Assembly: GCF_001545115.1 (NCBI RefSeq)
Contig: NZ_FCNU01000011.1
Location: forward strand, 124,001 to 188,000
Direction: 5' to 3'
From: Candidatus Protochlamydia phocaeensis
GTDB lineage: Bacteria > Chlamydiota > Chlamydiia > Chlamydiales > Parachlamydiaceae
Length of the DNA: 64,000 bases
Shown here piece by piece: positions 7,603 through 16,082 of the stretch. A program made the translations under genes and the position numbers. Below the pieces are notes generated by a model, which was not told the DNA's origin, searched no databases, and was given only the letters and a program-made list of their open reading frames with translations. Each line of letters opens with the position of its first letter. The first letter of the stretch is position 1.

Positions 7603-9978
7603 ATGCAAATTACTACACATTCCTCTTCTCCTATTGATTATCGCAGTCCTTCTTCTTCATCTGCAGCAAGTGCACATATGCCTTCGCTATCTTTGGTTAC
7701 TAAGGTTTCTGTCGTAGCACTCTGTACACTGCTTGGCATAGGGGCTGCTTTTGCAACAGCTTGCACCTTAGGTTTGCCGGTTATTGCCACTCTAGCTATT
7801 GGGACTGGAGTCGGGTTAATAACAGGTGCACTTATTCTTTTAATATATGAGCTTTTTTCTCGGTGTTGGAAAAGGAGGAAAGAAGGAGAAAATGCGCCTC
7901 TTCCAAGCAATCAAACAGGTCTTTCCAATCTTGCCCCCACCCCTTCTGCTAGTTCTTTATCTGTTACACCCATTCGCGTTCCAGACATTACTGAACCACA
8001 ATTCCTTATAAATCCTTCCACGCAATCCTCCCTAAACTCTTCTTTAAATTTCATGGCGGAACGCGGAGAGAAAATTGATGAATTAGCAGAACTCTTAGAG
8101 AAGCGTTTTCAAGAAAACAATAGCGCTTTAAGTCCAGAAGAACTGGACAACATCTTGGATTTGACGGATCGCGCCCGCGTTAGCCTAGTCCAGCAGGAGC
8201 AATATCAAAAGTTTTATCATGGGTTAGTGGCAGCTTTTGGAGAGGAATTGGCTAAACAGGCTCTTGTCTATCCTGGCCTTATTCCTGAAGAAATGAAAGG
8301 CTCTTCTTTTATTTTATCTAACCAGCAAATTCAGAACCTAACCGATAAAGTCAAAGCGTTTTTTCACAATCAGCAGGCTCTAGAGCGTATTAAAGGACAA
8401 ATCGAGAGAGAGTTCGGTTCTAGCAGCTGGGTAGACAGCATTCTGTCTAAGATGAACTTAGCAGACTTTCAGGAAGGACATCGCTTGATGAGTTTAGAAA
8501 CGGAAGAAAATATCTTGAGATGCTTGAGAGAGGCGCACGCCAAGGACCAGTTTGATCATTTACTTGTTGCGATTAAGGAATCCGCGAGCCGCGACCTTAT
8601 TTTGGATGAGCGATTGATCGAGAAGAAATTTGATATTACGGCTGTACTAAAGCCTTTAACGCCAAGCGAGCAGCAAGCTAGACGAGATGCCTTGCAGAAA
8701 ATCATTAACCAAGCCTATCTCAACCGGGAATTAAGGCTTAAATCACATTTAATTTCAGGCCAGGAAGGCGAAGTGAGCGTATTAAAGCATCTAGGCTATT
8801 CCATCAACCCGGATTCCCCTTATTATGATAAAGACTTAATTTACCGCACAGTCCAAGAAGTCATAGAGAATCAATTGATCGAAGAACATTATACGAGCCC
8901 TCTACAGCTTTTTAAAGAAGCCATTAAATCTTGCAGCCTGAAAGCCCGTTTGAAGGTGGTCGGCCTGACAGATCAAGACAAAGTGCAAAAATTTCAAGCC
9001 GCTTATGATTTATATATACGCATTCAAGACGAGCTAAAAGACCTTCACAAGCAATTCAAGATAAGCTTTCCGGAAAGCTTTCCTTTTCAACCTGACTCCA
9101 TTACCGCTCAAACGATCAAGACTATGATTTTAATTGTTCAAGAGGAAGAGACGCAAAGCAGCATTCGACAATTTTTCTCTAAAAAGAAGATAAAGGAGAT
9201 TTTTAACGATCCAAGTATACAGGTAGAGAAATTTCGAAGCCTTCTTGAAAACAATCAAGCTAAGTACATCGATCGGGAAGATTTAAAAATAAAGTGGGAA
9301 AAAGCGCAGCACATTGACATCATCCAAAAGGATTTGCAGTTTTATACAAAATGGGGAAAAAACATTGTTATTGAGATGATCCAAGGCTATTCGAATGATA
9401 ATGAGGTCTTGGGAAAAGGCGTATGCTGGGGCCTCTGCCAGCGCATTCGTCTAAAAGCTCAGTCTAATCCTGATATAGCTGTACAAGATCTTGCAGCTGA
9501 AATTCAGCTGACAAATGAAGACCGCTATCTTCAAGGCCTTCACTTTTTAAATACGGCTAATCGCGCTGTGCTACCTCGCCATTTGCTTCGCAAGGAAGGC
9601 TTTGCAAAAGATAAATGTATCTTAGATTTAGTCTATGATGCCAACGAACCTGACTTGAAAAATTGGTTCAAGAAACAAGAAACGAAGCTTGCGAGCTCCC
9701 AGGGCTGGCTGCACATAAGTTTAATCATGGAGAAAGAGGGAACGAGAGCAGGCCATGCGATTTTGATCCGTCAAGATATGCAACGCCAGCATTTTTGGGT
9801 CTTCGATCCCAATATGGGATTTTTGCGCTTTGAATCCGAAGGAAAAACAAAAGAAGACGCGCAAGAGGATATGCTAACCTTTATAAAAGAATTAGTTGAG
9901 CACATGTATCCTTTCACTTTCAATATAAAAGCTTATCAAATGACTGCGATTTCATCAGCTCCTAAGGCGTATCCCTAA
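7603..9978 (+). CDS. Putative Inc-like effector with C-terminal YopT-type (C58) cysteine protease domain
   Basis: A 791-residue protein. Residues about 30-90 form a bilobed hydrophobic hairpin (VSVVALCTLLGIGAAFATA, then VIATLAIGTGVGLITGALIL) like chlamydial inclusion-membrane proteins. Residues 130-590 are helical and charged. The C-terminal domain reads as a papain-fold C58 protease: Cys608 in GKGVCWGLCQR, His718 in RAGHAILI and Asp735 in VFDPNMG. The spacing (110 and 17 residues) is close to the Cys139/His258/Asp274 triad of Yersinia YopT. YopT-family enzymes cleave host proteins such as prenylated Rho GTPases; substrate here is unknown. A strong hairpin terminator follows. Family assignment rests on motif reading. 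Confidence 0.7.
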   Translation: MQITTHSSSPIDYRSPSSSSAASAHMPSLSLVTKVSVVALCTLLGIGAAFATACTLGLPVIATLAIGTGVGLITGALILLIYELFSRCWKRRKEGENAPLPSNQTGLSNLAPTPSASSLSVTPIRVPDITEPQFLINPSTQSSLNSSLNFMAERGEKIDELAELLEKRFQENNSALSPEELDNILDLTDRARVSLVQQEQYQKFYHGLVAAFGEELAKQALVYPGLIPEEMKGSSFILSNQQIQNLTDKVKAFFHNQQALERIKGQIEREFGSSSWVDSILSKMNLADFQEGHRLMSLETEENILRCLREAHAKDQFDHLLVAIKESASRDLILDERLIEKKFDITAVLKPLTPSEQQARRDALQKIINQAYLNRELRLKSHLISGQEGEVSVLKHLGYSINPDSPYYDKDLIYRTVQEVIENQLIEEHYTSPLQLFKEAIKSCSLKARLKVVGLTDQDKVQKFQAAYDLYIRIQDELKDLHKQFKISFPESFPFQPDSITAQTIKTMILIVQEEETQSSIRQFFSKKKIKEIFNDPSIQVEKFRSLLENNQAKYIDREDLKIKWEKAQHIDIIQKDLQFYTKWGKNIVIEMIQGYSNDNEVLGKGVCWGLCQRIRLKAQSNPDIAVQDLAAEIQLTNEDRYLQGLHFLNTANRAVLPRHLLRKEGFAKDKCILDLVYDANEPDLKNWFKKQETKLASSQGWLHISLIMEKEGTRAGHAILIRQDMQRQHFWVFDPNMGFLRFESEGKTKEDAQEDMLTFIKELVEHMYPFTFNIKAYQMTAISSAPKAYP

Positions 9979-10026
9979 ATCCATCCCCCTATATTTGAGA
10001 TCACTTTCTCCCTAAGAAGCAATTGA

Positions 10027-10063
10027 GATAGCGGACAATATTGAGTAAATATTGCCCGCTATC
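10027..10063. terminator. Strong hairpin after the C58-like gene
   Basis: GATAGCGGACAATATT (10027-10042) pairs with AATATTGCCCGCTATC (10048-10063) over 16 positions with one A/C mismatch and a 5-nt loop. It lies between two convergent genes. There is no long T-run directly after it, so it may act as an RNA-stabilising or factor-assisted end. Confidence 0.55.
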
Positions 10064-10076
10064 CCCTATCGCTTGC

Positions 10077-10120
10077 TAACCTGAGTTTGGAGTTTTTTTG
10101 CCCTTTCGACTGCGTCAAAG
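10077..10120 (+). repeat. Dispersed repeat family A, half copy
   Basis: TAACCTGAGTTTGGAGTTTT followed by TTGCCCTTTCGACTGCGTCAAAG is nearly identical to the reverse strand of 14648-14687. Only the left half of the palindrome seen there is present; the sequence then diverges. Confidence 0.65.
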
Positions 10121-10182
10121 CCGCGGAGATGAACAAATGGCAACTGGATATTTTAAAACGGATAAACCCGCAACTAAACGTT

Positions 10183-10848
10183 TTATTTTTCTTTTAGCGC
10201 TTGATTGATCAATCGGCTGATCTCGCTATAGGTCATTTGTTCGACTTGCTTGCCATTGATATAAAGAGTTGGCGTTGTAAGCTCGCCATGCATAAGAGCA
10301 AGGCCTGCCTCAGTATTTTTTTCTACTTGGGAGCGATATAGCCCTTGCTTAAGCCCTTCTTTCAACTCATCAATGCGAATGGCAGGATGGGCTTCCTTAG
10401 CCCATTTTTCTAAATTGGCAGGCGTTGCCCAATCCTCCGATTCGGAAGGTTGATGAGAATAGAGGTAATTGATATAGGAAAAAAACAAGTCGTGGTTTGG
10501 ACGGTTTCCCTTTTGGTTAAACACGCATAAGCATGCAATAGCAGCAGGCATGGATCCTGGCACAAAAGAGACCGGTATAATTGTATAGCGAACTTGATGA
10601 GTATCAATAAAGTCTTTCTTTAACAAAGGAAAGATCATTGTTGTAAATTGCTTGCAATCCGGGCATTTCGGCTCTTCAAAAATAATGAGTTGAACGGGAG
10701 CTTCTGCGTCTCCAAGCGTAGGCTGTCCTTGAGCTAAGCGGTTTAAATCCCCGGCAGAAGCGATTTGATGCTGTAAAAAGCTCCCCGTCAAAAAAGCGCT
10801 GATAAGGATCAAGAAGAATATAGAAATTTTAGAAGTAAAAAGTTTCAT
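10183..10848 (-). CDS. DsbA-family (thioredoxin-fold) periplasmic oxidoreductase
   Basis: A 221-residue protein with an N-terminal signal or anchor (MKLFTSKISIFFLILISAFL), then a DsbA-like fold. The CPDC active site is at Cys62/Cys65 in FEEPKCPDCKQF, and the cis-proline loop reads TTPTLYINGK near residue 195. It would act in the periplasm on disulfides, relevant to the cysteine-crosslinked chlamydial envelope. It is divergent from a membrane-anchored thioredoxin-fold gene with only about 100 nt between them, which suggests joint redox function and shared regulation. A DsbG or disulfide reductase role is equally possible. Confidence 0.85.
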   Translation of the reverse strand: MKLFTSKISIFFLILISAFLTGSFLQHQIASAGDLNRLAQGQPTLGDAEAPVQLIIFEEPKCPDCKQFTTMIFPLLKKDFIDTHQVRYTIIPVSFVPGSMPAAIACLCVFNQKGNRPNHDLFFSYINYLYSHQPSESEDWATPANLEKWAKEAHPAIRIDELKEGLKQGLYRSQVEKNTEAGLALMHGELTTPTLYINGKQVEQMTYSEISRLINQALKEK

Positions 10849-10954
10849 TGATTTTCCTTTCGCTTAAAAATAGACTCGAATTAAACGACAGTTGAGGGGC
10901 CGTTAACAATTTTTCCATGATATTTTTTTGAATAGCCATTACTTAGAGTGCTTC

Positions 10955-11887
10955 ATGAATTTCTTTTTTTTATCTTCCGGCAAGTGGATGAGAATTCTTT
11001 TAATTATTGCTTGCTTATTTTTTTGGGCAGCAAGTTATAGACTTAGCAATGAGCCAACTTGGGATTACGCCCTGCTTTTTCTATTGACCGGATCTTGCAG
11101 TTTGATTATCGCCATTGATCCCAAGCGCTTATGGCCATTATTAATTTGCACAAATCTGTTTCTAATAGGAGTCATCATTAAATTGCTATTTGATGCAAAT
11201 CAGCCTCTTATAGCTCCAGAAAATGCCTTTTGGATCTTGATTGGCTGTATATGGCTCATTCTTTACAGCTTCTACTTATATCACTCTTATCAAATTTATC
11301 TGCATGATATTGGCCGGCATTTTGCTTTTGAAACAGCCGACGAGGCTATCAGATATACGATCATATCCTCTGAGAAAAAGACATTAATGGAGCTCTCTAA
11401 TCAAACCCCCTTGCTCATCGTTTTTTTAAGATATATAGGCTGCCCTTTTTGCCGTCAAACCCTCAGGCACATGATGAGGCAAAGAGAAGCGTTAGAAAAG
11501 AGAGGCTATCAAATTATCTTTATTCATATGGACAACGAACAAGAAGCAAAGTCTTTTTTTAAAAGATATGGCTTAGAGGATTTCTTAACGATTTCGGATC
11601 CTGATCGCCATTTATACTATGCCTTTGGGCTAGAACGCCATACTCTTTTACAATTATTTCATCCTTATGTGGGAAAAGAATGGATTAAATCGCTTTGGAC
11701 CAACGGCTCCGGGGCCATTCATTCCGATCCCTTTCAAATGCCTGGCATGTTTGTGCTTTATAAAGGGCGGATCACTTATTTTTATCGCCCTGATTATGTT
11801 AGCGAACAGCCTGATTATCAAGACCTGCTTAGTATGAGCGAGGCCAATCAAAAGCTAACTGAATTCACTCAAAACTTTCAACGTTAA
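10955..11887 (+). CDS. Membrane protein with C-terminal thioredoxin/peroxiredoxin-like domain
   Basis: A 310-residue protein. The first ~130 residues hold about four hydrophobic segments (for example LLIIACLFFWAASY, LWPLLICTNLFLIGVIIKLL). The rest is a thioredoxin-fold domain with CPFC in FLRYIGCPFCRQTLRHMM, resembling AhpC/TSA-type or PRXL2-like proteins that use a CxxC motif. I used the ATG at 10955; a TTG at 10928 would add nine residues. It is divergent from the DsbA-like gene. Membrane anchoring next to a peroxiredoxin-like domain suggests disulfide or peroxide chemistry at the inner membrane; this is inference. Confidence 0.75.
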   Translation: MNFFFLSSGKWMRILLIIACLFFWAASYRLSNEPTWDYALLFLLTGSCSLIIAIDPKRLWPLLICTNLFLIGVIIKLLFDANQPLIAPENAFWILIGCIWLILYSFYLYHSYQIYLHDIGRHFAFETADEAIRYTIISSEKKTLMELSNQTPLLIVFLRYIGCPFCRQTLRHMMRQREALEKRGYQIIFIHMDNEQEAKSFFKRYGLEDFLTISDPDRHLYYAFGLERHTLLQLFHPYVGKEWIKSLWTNGSGAIHSDPFQMPGMFVLYKGRITYFYRPDYVSEQPDYQDLLSMSEANQKLTEFTQNFQR

Positions 11888-12006
11888 GAGGGTTTTGTTG
11901 CATTCGACAACAGTCTCTAACTGTACATTTATCTCTGCTTTTCTTAAACTCTTTCATACTCTCACCTTATACAAACTTGATAGAAATCGCCATTAAAAGA
12001 GGTTGC

Positions 12007-12462
12007 ATGATCGTTGATTCTCTCAGCCGCTGCCAGCGCTATTTTAAGATTCATCCAGGATTTGAGGAGGCTTTTCAATTTTTAATCCAAGCTTCCCGCA
12101 CTCAAACATTTCATCCTTCTCGAACAGAAATCGCAGGAAAACAGCTCATTGCCATTTTCGAACAGGTACAGGGTAAGTCTCGCCAAGGAGCGGTATTAGA
12201 AGCTCATCGGCAATATATTGATATCCAATATACTTTTTCGGGGTTTGAAGAAATCGGTTGGAAACCGCTGGAAGAATGCCAACAAATCAAACAAGATTAT
12301 CAATCAGACAAGGATATTGCCTTCTTCTCCGATGCCCCATCTTTATGGATCCCTCTTCCTGCAACCACTTTTGCCATCTTCTTTCCCGAAGATGCCCATG
12401 CGCCATTAGCGGCTATGGGTTCCGCAAACAAAATTATTATGAAAGTGGCTGTCCCGGAATAA
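12007..12462 (+). CDS. YhcH/YjgK/YiaL family (cupin-like) protein
   Basis: A 151-residue protein. The family pattern is visible in QGKSRQGAVLEAHRQYIDIQY, GFEEIGWKP, DIAFFSDAPS, FAIFFPEDAHAP and the ending IIMKVAVP, with metal-ligand His and Glu residues as in YhcH. Members include the N-acetylneuraminate anomerase NanQ and the ebgC beta-galactosidase subunit. I chose the ATG at 12007 with AGAGG upstream; an upstream TTG would add 10 residues. It is 19 nt upstream of kdsC, probably one operon, which hints at sugar-acid metabolism. Confidence 0.85.
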   Translation: MIVDSLSRCQRYFKIHPGFEEAFQFLIQASRTQTFHPSRTEIAGKQLIAIFEQVQGKSRQGAVLEAHRQYIDIQYTFSGFEEIGWKPLEECQQIKQDYQSDKDIAFFSDAPSLWIPLPATTFAIFFPEDAHAPLAAMGSANKIIMKVAVPE

Positions 12463-12481
12463 AAAGAATAGAAGGAAAAAA

Positions 12482-12997
12482 ATGAATTTAGATGAACGTT
12501 TAAAAGCAATCCGCTTGCTTGTTTTGGACATCGATGGCACATTGACAGACGGAGGCATGTACTATTCGGCTGAAGGGGATACGCTTAAGCGATTTTTTGT
12601 TCAAGATGGCATGGGCCTCACTTTATTGCAGCGAGCGGGTATTGAAATAGCTTTTATGACTAGCGAACTTTCCCCTATTGTGTCCGCAAGAGCTAAAAAA
12701 TTAAAAGTTAAGCATGTCATTTTAGGCTGCCAAGCAAAAAGGCAAGCACTGGAAGAGTTGGCCGAAAAATTAGCGTTGTCTTTGGAACAGATTGCCTATA
12801 TGGGCGATGATGTCAATGATGAAGCTCCCATGCTGATTGCCGGTTTCCGCGCTTGCCCTAGTAATGCCGTGCCTCTTATTCTTGCCATTGCTGATTATGT
12901 ATGCGAAAAAGCAGGTGGCCAGGGGGCTGTGCGTGAAGTCGCTGAAATGATTTTAAAGGCTCAAAATCATTCAAATACCCTTCCGGTTGTTTGGTGA
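12482..12997 (+). CDS. kdsC: KDO-8-phosphate phosphatase (HAD family)
   Basis: A 171-residue C0-type HAD phosphatase. Motif I is LDIDGTLTDGG with Asp16 and Asp18, the KdsC hallmark. FFVQDGMGLTLLQRAGIEIA, the Lys of QAKRQALEEL, motif IV YMGDDVNDEAPM and the C-terminal GGQGAVREV follow the KdsC pattern. It hydrolyses KDO-8-phosphate to KDO for the LPS core; related enzymes act on 9-phosphononulosonates, so substrate is not certain. A small change is MTSE where KdsC usually has TGR. The upstream YhcH gene is 19 nt away with AGAAGGAAAA before this ATG. Confidence 0.88.
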   Translation: MNLDERLKAIRLLVLDIDGTLTDGGMYYSAEGDTLKRFFVQDGMGLTLLQRAGIEIAFMTSELSPIVSARAKKLKVKHVILGCQAKRQALEELAEKLALSLEQIAYMGDDVNDEAPMLIAGFRACPSNAVPLILAIADYVCEKAGGQGAVREVAEMILKAQNHSNTLPVVW

Positions 12998-13119
12998 TCT
13001 AATAAGAGGATGTCTTAAAGCCGCTAATGGGTTTTTAATGCATCCGCGGGTAAAATTCATGCGTGCGTATCAAGGCGTCTTTTGATTGGGCGGATTGGTT
13101 TTAATTGAGGAGGCTGGCC

Positions 13120-13809
13120 ATGAATATCAATATTCCATCTAACTGGCTTTTTCCTTCTTCTTTAGAAGAAGCCAGCGAGATCCAACAACATCTCGCCGAT
13201 CGCGTGCGTTTGGTAGATGATTTTGGTACAGTGGATCTGCTGGGAGGAATGGATGTTAGCAATAATTTGCAGGATCCCAAGCAAATGGTCTATGCCAGTG
13301 CAGTCTTAATTGATAAAGAATCGCTCAAATTGCAAGCTCAGGCCTCTGCCGCTCAGCAACAAACATTTCCCTATATACCCGGCTTTTTAGCTTTCAGGGA
13401 AACACCCGCTCTAATTGAGGCTTTTCAAAAGCTCCCTAAACGCCCTTCTATTATCTTAGTCGATGGACATGGCATCAGCCATCCGCGCCGTCTAGGCATA
13501 GCCAGCCATATAGGCGTCTTACTTGATATTCCAACAATTGGAGTGGCTAAATCCATCTTGGTCGGAAAGCCGGAAGGAATATTAGGGGAAGCGGTTGGAA
13601 GCCATGTTCCCTTAATATGGAAAAAACAACCGATTGCAACCATCTTGCGTACCAAAAGAAATTGCAATCCGCTTATTATTTCAGCAGGCCATCGGATAAC
13701 GCTCGAAACAGCTATTGAAATTGTCATGCACAGCCTAGCCGGCTATCGGCTTCCTGAACCTACAAGGCAGGCCCATATAGCAGCTAACGCGCGTCGGCGC
13801 TTATCTTAA
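13120..13809 (+). CDS. nfi: Endonuclease V (deoxyinosine-specific)
   Basis: A 229-residue protein with the endonuclease V core: GGMDVSN (catalytic Asp), the PYIPGFLAFRE block, ILVDGHGISHPRRLGIASH (second Asp) and GVAKSILVGKP. It nicks DNA one base 3' of deoxyinosine and starts repair of deaminated adenine. The start is the ATG at 13120, with AGGAGG 7 nt upstream; the frame extends five codons further to an alternative TTG. It stands alone in a 120-nt spaced context after kdsC and 37 nt before a methyltransferase gene. Confidence 0.93.
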   Translation: MNINIPSNWLFPSSLEEASEIQQHLADRVRLVDDFGTVDLLGGMDVSNNLQDPKQMVYASAVLIDKESLKLQAQASAAQQQTFPYIPGFLAFRETPALIEAFQKLPKRPSIILVDGHGISHPRRLGIASHIGVLLDIPTIGVAKSILVGKPEGILGEAVGSHVPLIWKKQPIATILRTKRNCNPLIISAGHRITLETAIEIVMHSLAGYRLPEPTRQAHIAANARRRLS

Positions 13810-13846
13810 TTCATCAAGCATCAATCAGGCTAATTTAGGAAATTTT

Positions 13847-14527
13847 ATGTCTCTTAAAAGTCTTTGGAAAAAAGAATACTCTCAGCAAGGCATTCCCTCT
13901 TCTTACAAAACGCAACCCAGTCAAGCCGTGATCCACTTTATGCAATTTTTGGAAGAGCAACATAAAACCGCAGGCCCCATCTTAGATTTAGGCTGTGGAA
14001 AAGGGCGCAACTCTCTCTATTTTGCTGAAAAGGGCTTTGATACTTTCAGCATTGATTTGCTGCCTGAGAATAGTCTATTTATTCAAGAATTGGCCTCAAA
14101 ATTAAAATTACCTCTTAAAGCCTACTGCCAATCAGTAACAGATCCTTTACCTTTCGCAGCCAAAACATTTGAATCAGCTATTGATATTTTCTGCTATAAA
14201 CATCAGACGGACGAGCAACAGCGCTTTCAATATAGGCAAGAACTTCATCGAGTTTTAAAAGATGATGGGTTTTACCTTTTGAGCCTAGCTTCTTATGAAG
14301 ATGGGTTTTATGGTCCTCTAAGGCAAGACCTCAGCAAGACCTATGGAACGATCATCGATCCTTTTACCTCCATTCCCTCCGTCATCTTTTCCAAAGAAGA
14401 TATCGAACAGGAATTTCAGCCGCTTTTCAACATTGTCGGGTTTACTCAGCGAGAATCGACCAGCCACATGCATGGCCAGCTTTATCCGCGCGTTATTTTG
14501 GAATTTATTATGCAAAAAGCAAATTAG
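13847..14527 (+). CDS. Class I SAM-dependent methyltransferase
   Basis: A 226-residue soluble protein with motif I ILDLGCGKGRNSLYFAEKGF, the acidic post-I loop FSIDLLPEN, and motif III-like region VLKDDGFYLLSLASYED. It resembles TehB-like small-molecule methyltransferases. Substrate cannot be read. TAGGAA precedes the ATG. It is followed by the palindromic family A element and faces the symporter gene, so it is the last gene of its transcript. Confidence 0.85.
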   Translation: MSLKSLWKKEYSQQGIPSSYKTQPSQAVIHFMQFLEEQHKTAGPILDLGCGKGRNSLYFAEKGFDTFSIDLLPENSLFIQELASKLKLPLKAYCQSVTDPLPFAAKTFESAIDIFCYKHQTDEQQRFQYRQELHRVLKDDGFYLLSLASYEDGFYGPLRQDLSKTYGTIIDPFTSIPSVIFSKEDIEQEFQPLFNIVGFTQRESTSHMHGQLYPRVILEFIMQKAN

Positions 14528-14622
14528 AATTTATTCAGCAAAAGAACAAGTCTTTAATTGTCCTTTCTGAAGTTTCAAGGCCAAAGTAAATCTATTAAAA
14601 TTTTTTAAGGGATGTTACTTAT

Positions 14623-14687
14623 TAACATGAGTGTGGTTTTTTTGCTCTTTCACGCAGTCAAAGGACAAAAACTCCACACTCAGGTTA
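14623..14687. repeat. Full palindromic copy of dispersed repeat family A
   Basis: Left arm TAACATGAGTGTGG plus a T-run (14623-14645) is the near-exact inverse of the right arm ending in CTCCACACTCAGGTTA (14665-14687). The centre CTTTCACGCAGTCAAAG is itself partly palindromic. It lies between the convergent methyltransferase and symporter genes and could act as a bidirectional terminator. Half copies occur at 10077 and elsewhere. Confidence 0.7.
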
Positions 14688-14705
14688 TTCTGCAAAGCGG
14701 CAAGA

Positions 14706-16082
14706 TTAAGACTGAACCGCTTCCAATTCAAATGATTCGGTTTCTCTTTCCACTTTTTTCAAGAAAAAGCTGCGGCTTTCCCCAATGACTTGCTTCGATA
14801 AACCGATAACTCCAATTAAATTGGTCAACAGCATTAAAGAAATAGAGACATCCGCCAAGCGCCAAATTAAATCCACATGCAAAACTGCCCCTATGGGGAT
14901 AAGAGCCGTATAGATATACTTAAAGCGATCGGCATAGCGCGCTCCATACAAGAAACCAATTGCTTTCTCAGCGCAGCAGGCCCAAGCTAAAATAGTCGTA
15001 TAGGCGAATAGAATGAGGGAAATAATGACAATATAAGCTCCAATGGAATTTCCTAGTCCGCTTGCAAACGCATGCGTAACCATATTAGTGCTTTGAAGCC
15101 CTTCCTCTTGCCAAGCTCCAGTCACTAAAAGGACAAGGCCTGTTGTTGTACAAACAATCATGACCAAGAAAGGTGCTACTAACGTCACGACTCCGTCCAT
15201 AATGGGATTGGTCGTGCGTGCGCTAGATTGTAAAATAGGAACAATCCCCGTCCCGGCATCTGTCGCAAAAATTCCACGATCAAATCCCGAACTAATTGCT
15301 TTAACGATACCAAATCCTAACGTCCCACCCAGAGCAGATTGCGGATCAAAAGCAGAAACTAGCATCAATTTAAATGCAGGAATAACCCTGTCTGCATGCA
15401 TGCCCAAAATTAAAATAGCAGTACCCAAATAGACCAACGCTTTTACAGGTACGATAAAAGAAGCAAGCTTAGCAACCCGCTGGACACCTCCAATCAAAAC
15501 GGCGCCTACCAATAAAGCAATCAATAAACTGCACATAAAAGGATCTAATCCTAACTGCTTAAGAGGCAAGGTAACAGAATTGATTTGCGCAAAGTTACCA
15601 ACTGTGAGGGCTCCCATAATAGTAAAAAGGCAAAATAAAGTTCCCAAGAACTTCATCCCCAATCCATCCCTCAAATAATACATAGGCCCGCCAACGTATT
15701 CGCCATCAGCATTTTGCCTGCGATACTTAACCCCTAATACACAGCTTACATACTGAATAGATGCCCCTAAAAAGGCCATGATCCACATCCAGACTAAAGC
15801 CCCTGGACCTCCCGTCGCAATTGCGACTGCCATCCCGGAAACATTTCCCGTACCAAAATTACCGGCCAAAACAGCCGATATGGCTTGGTAATGACTAATA
15901 TTCCCTTGGCTGCTCTCTTCTTTTTTAAGAAGGCAGCAAAAACTCATTTTTAATTTCGAAATTTGAACAAAGCGAAGTTTAAAAGTTAAATACAGCCCGA
16001 AGAGAATAATGGTCGGGAAAACCAGAAAGAAGGTAAAGGCCTCGTTAACACCTGTTAGTAAAGATTTTATATCAAAATTCAT
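14706..16082 (-). CDS. dagA: Sodium:alanine/glycine symporter (AGCS family)
   Basis: A 458-residue, roughly ten-helix inner-membrane carrier. Family signatures: GNFGTGNVSGMAVAIATGGP, ADGEYVGGPMYYLRDGLG, FDRGIFATDAGTGIVP and a C-terminal WACCAEKAIGFLYG. AGCS proteins import alanine or glycine with Na+ or H+. Chlamydiae carry a member usually named dagA, which suits an amino-acid-dependent intracellular lifestyle; the symbol is by analogy. It has a long 626-nt upstream region, and its 3' end faces the methyltransferase across the palindromic repeat. Confidence 0.92.
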   Translation of the reverse strand: MNFDIKSLLTGVNEAFTFFLVFPTIILFGLYLTFKLRFVQISKLKMSFCCLLKKEESSQGNISHYQAISAVLAGNFGTGNVSGMAVAIATGGPGALVWMWIMAFLGASIQYVSCVLGVKYRRQNADGEYVGGPMYYLRDGLGMKFLGTLFCLFTIMGALTVGNFAQINSVTLPLKQLGLDPFMCSLLIALLVGAVLIGGVQRVAKLASFIVPVKALVYLGTAILILGMHADRVIPAFKLMLVSAFDPQSALGGTLGFGIVKAISSGFDRGIFATDAGTGIVPILQSSARTTNPIMDGVVTLVAPFLVMIVCTTTGLVLLVTGAWQEEGLQSTNMVTHAFASGLGNSIGAYIVIISLILFAYTTILAWACCAEKAIGFLYGARYADRFKYIYTALIPIGAVLHVDLIWRLADVSISLMLLTNLIGVIGLSKQVIGESRSFFLKKVERETESFELEAVQS

